Assembly (NCBI RefSeq): GCF_019711535.1
Contig: NZ_JAIGNP010000001.1
Location: 992,001-1,056,000, forward strand
Length of the DNA: 64,000 bases
Origin: Qipengyuania aestuarii
GTDB taxonomy: Bacteria > Pseudomonadota > Alphaproteobacteria > Sphingomonadales > Sphingomonadaceae
Direction of reading: 5' to 3'
Shown: piece by piece, positions 62,419-64,000 of the stretch
Layout: every line of letters begins with the position of its first letter
Numbering within the stretch: the first letter of the stretch is position 1
Position numbers and translations under genes: made by a program
Notes under the pieces: model-generated
The model's input: only the letters and a program-made list of their open reading frames with translations
Database searches by the model: none
Told to the model about the DNA's origin: nothing

Positions 62419-64000
62419 TCGGCAGCCTGCCCGATCTGAATGTCTTCACCACGCGCATCGTCGGGTCCACCCGGCCACGCCGTGCCTGTGAGCGCAGGAT
62501 ACCAGTCGGCCGGAGCGTCTCCCATTGCATTCCGCAGCAGGTCGAGGCGGCGGACCGAGCTTTCCCGGCCCGAAAGCAAGGTGAGTACTTCCGGAGCACC
62601 GGAAAGGTCGAGCCTTACGACCACGCTTGCATCGGGCTGCCGCACCAGGAAGCACCGGCTATGTGCAGGCAATGTCCGGATCAGCGCGAGTTCGTGGCTG
62701 GTCAGGCCGAACCCGTCGCAGTAATCTTCCGGTCTCGCCCGGCTGTTTGGCATGAAAACCATGGTGGCAGTCTGTTCGACCAATGCGGTGGAAATACGGC
62801 TTTCCAGCGCATCGCGGGCGCTTTGCGTGGCAAATCCGACCAGCGCATTGCGCTTGCGCAGCGTCTTCAGCCAGTCGCGGATACGAGCGGCAAAGATTTC
62901 ATCGTCGAGCGCTTTCCACCCTTCGTCGATGAGGATCATGGTCGGCTTGCCGTCCAGACGCTCCTCGATCCGGTGGAAAAGATACATCATGGTCGGCGTG
63001 CGCAGCTTGGGATTCTCGAGCAGCGCCGTCATGTCGAAGCCGAGAACGCGTGCGGTCAGATCGAGCCGGTCGTCCGCATTGTCGAAAAGCCAGGCGTTCT
63101 CCCCCTCTCCGATCCATGCGGCAAGGCGGTCCGCCAGGTCTCCCGGTTGCGGCCGGCGCGTGCCCGAAAGCAATTCCTTGAAATGACGCAGGCGGCGGAG
63201 CGACGCATCATTGGCATAGGCTGCATCGACTGCTGCGGCGATGGTGGCGTGTTCTTCCGGACCGTCGGCCTTCAGCAGGACGGACAGCCAGTCGCGCAGG
63301 AATGCCTTGTTGCCAGGCGTGTCCGGCAGCGCCATGGGATTGAAGCCCGTGGGTTCCCCCGCGCGAATACTGTCGTACCGGCCGCCGATCCCACGAACGA
63401 AAAGCTCCGCCCCGCGGTCCTTGTCAAACAGGATCGTCCTCGGACTGAACTTCTGGGCCTGAGCCGCCAGGAAGTTCATTACCACCGTCTTACCCGACCC
63501 GCTCGGCCCAATGACCGAAAAATTGCCGAGGTCCCCATGATGGAAGTTGAAGAAGAACGGGGTGGCGCTGGTGGTCTCGAGCAGCGTCACCGCCTCGCCC
63601 CAATGGTTGCCCTGCGCTTGTCCAAGTGCGAAACCGTGCAGTGAACCGAAACTCGCCATATTTGCCGACGAGATCAGCGCTCGCCGCACGAGATAGCCCT
63701 CGTTGCCCGGAAACTGCCCCCAGAAAGCGGGTTCGAGATTGGTGTCTTCGCGCACTGCGATCGCCCCGGTATCGGCGATGGCGGCAGCGCAGGCAGCGGT
63801 CGCATCGTCCAATCTGCCGAGGCTGCTTTCCTTTACCATCACGGTGAGGTGATGATCGCCGAAGCCGACCGCACCGTTACCGAGCGCATCACGTGCCGCC
63901 ATCATGTCGGAGCGCTCTGCGGCGGCTTCTTCGTCGGCACTCTTCAGGCGGCGAATAGCCAGATCCATCCGCTCGCGCGCAGTCTGGCGTTCTGCCGGCG
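62415..64000 (-). CDS. virB4: Type IV secretion ATPase VirB4, C-terminal part (5' end outside window)
   Basis: The open frame enters from the right edge and ends at 62415, about 528 residues visible of a usual 790-830. It includes the middle helix region (ARERMDLAIRRLKSADEEAAAERSDM), the ATPase domain with Walker A IGPSGSGKT (about residue 185 of the visible part), FDKDRGAE, Walker B TMILIDEGWKALDD, and FATQSARDALES. It energises assembly and drives transfer. First visible gene of the operon. Confidence 0.93.
   Translation of the reverse strand, partial: PAERQTARERMDLAIRRLKSADEEAAAERSDMMAARDALGNGAVGFGDHHLTVMVKESSLGRLDDATAACAAAIADTGAIAVREDTNLEPAFWGQFPGNEGYLVRRALISSANMASFGSLHGFALGQAQGNHWGEAVTLLETTSATPFFFNFHHGDLGNFSVIGPSGSGKTVVMNFLAAQAQKFSPRTILFDKDRGAELFVRGIGGRYDSIRAGEPTGFNPMALPDTPGNKAFLRDWLSVLLKADGPEEHATIAAAVDAAYANDASLRRLRHFKELLSGTRRPQPGDLADRLAAWIGEGENAWLFDNADDRLDLTARVLGFDMTALLENPKLRTPTMMYLFHRIEERLDGKPTMILIDEGWKALDDEIFAARIRDWLKTLRKRNALVGFATQSARDALESRISTALVEQTATMVFMPNSRARPEDYCDGFGLTSHELALIRTLPAHSRCFLVRQPDASVVVRLDLSGAPEVLTLLSGRESSVRRLDLLRNAMGDAPADWYPALTGTAWPGGPDDARGEDIQIGQAAE

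Overview
The window looks like a chromosome segment from a GC-rich alphaproteobacterium of the order Sphingomonadales, probably family Erythrobacteraceae. Three things point there: two TonB-dependent receptors, one opening with the plug sequence typical of sphingomonads; an alphaproteobacterial style of tightly overlapping operons with many GTG/TTG starts; and a chromosomal VirB-type secretion cluster. This is inference from gene content, since no rRNA or marker gene is present.

Left part (1-17.5 kb): the end of a TonB-dependent receptor coupled to a PepSY membrane protein (iron/siderophore uptake); an Nramp-related transporter without the usual metal-binding motif; an ABC-F ATPase; a curli-type amyloid operon (a 1045-residue curlin-repeat protein, then CsgF and CsgG); and a complete RND efflux operon (adaptor, pump, outer-membrane channel).

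Middle part (18-36.3 kb): a hexuronate utilisation locus. KdgK and mannonate dehydratase run on the minus strand. A FadR/UxuR-type GntR regulator, UxaC, fructuronate reductase and a three-part TRAP transporter run divergently on the plus strand. Next come a GH3 beta-glucosidase with a TonB receptor, and a divergent GH2 enzyme with a C-terminal malectin-like region. The likely scheme is outer-membrane uptake and periplasmic trimming of a uronate-bearing glycoside, TRAP import, then glucuronate to fructuronate to mannonate to KDG to KDPG. Two operator-like sites resembling ExuR/UxuR boxes link the parts. An SDR oxidoreductase closes this block.

Right part (36.7-57.1 kb) looks like an accessory island. 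It opens with a 45-nt 3' half of a tRNA-Met gene cut exactly at the anticodon loop, the classic scar of an integrase attachment site. Behind it lie a DUF421 protein, a sulfotransferase-like protein, a YqcI/YcgG (GntA-like) plus DUF1989 pair, two small membrane proteins, four glycosyltransferase genes (one a sucrose-phosphate-synthase-like/phosphatase fusion), a Crp-family regulator, a second-type Mfd helicase, a WYL regulator with a GST, a DUF202 protein, and a KatE catalase-SRPBCC-alcohol dehydrogenase-SDR operon. The theme is stress tolerance and compatible solute or glycan synthesis.

The end (57.4-64 kb) has tRNA-Arg(TCT), a queuosine-precursor transporter and a minus-strand type IV secretion operon (virB4-virB6-virB9-virB10-virB11, no virB8 between). 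A 27-nt direct repeat that includes the tRNA-Arg 3' end recurs at 17.7 kb, so a second mobile segment of about 39.7 kb is possible. No integrase gene is visible in the window.
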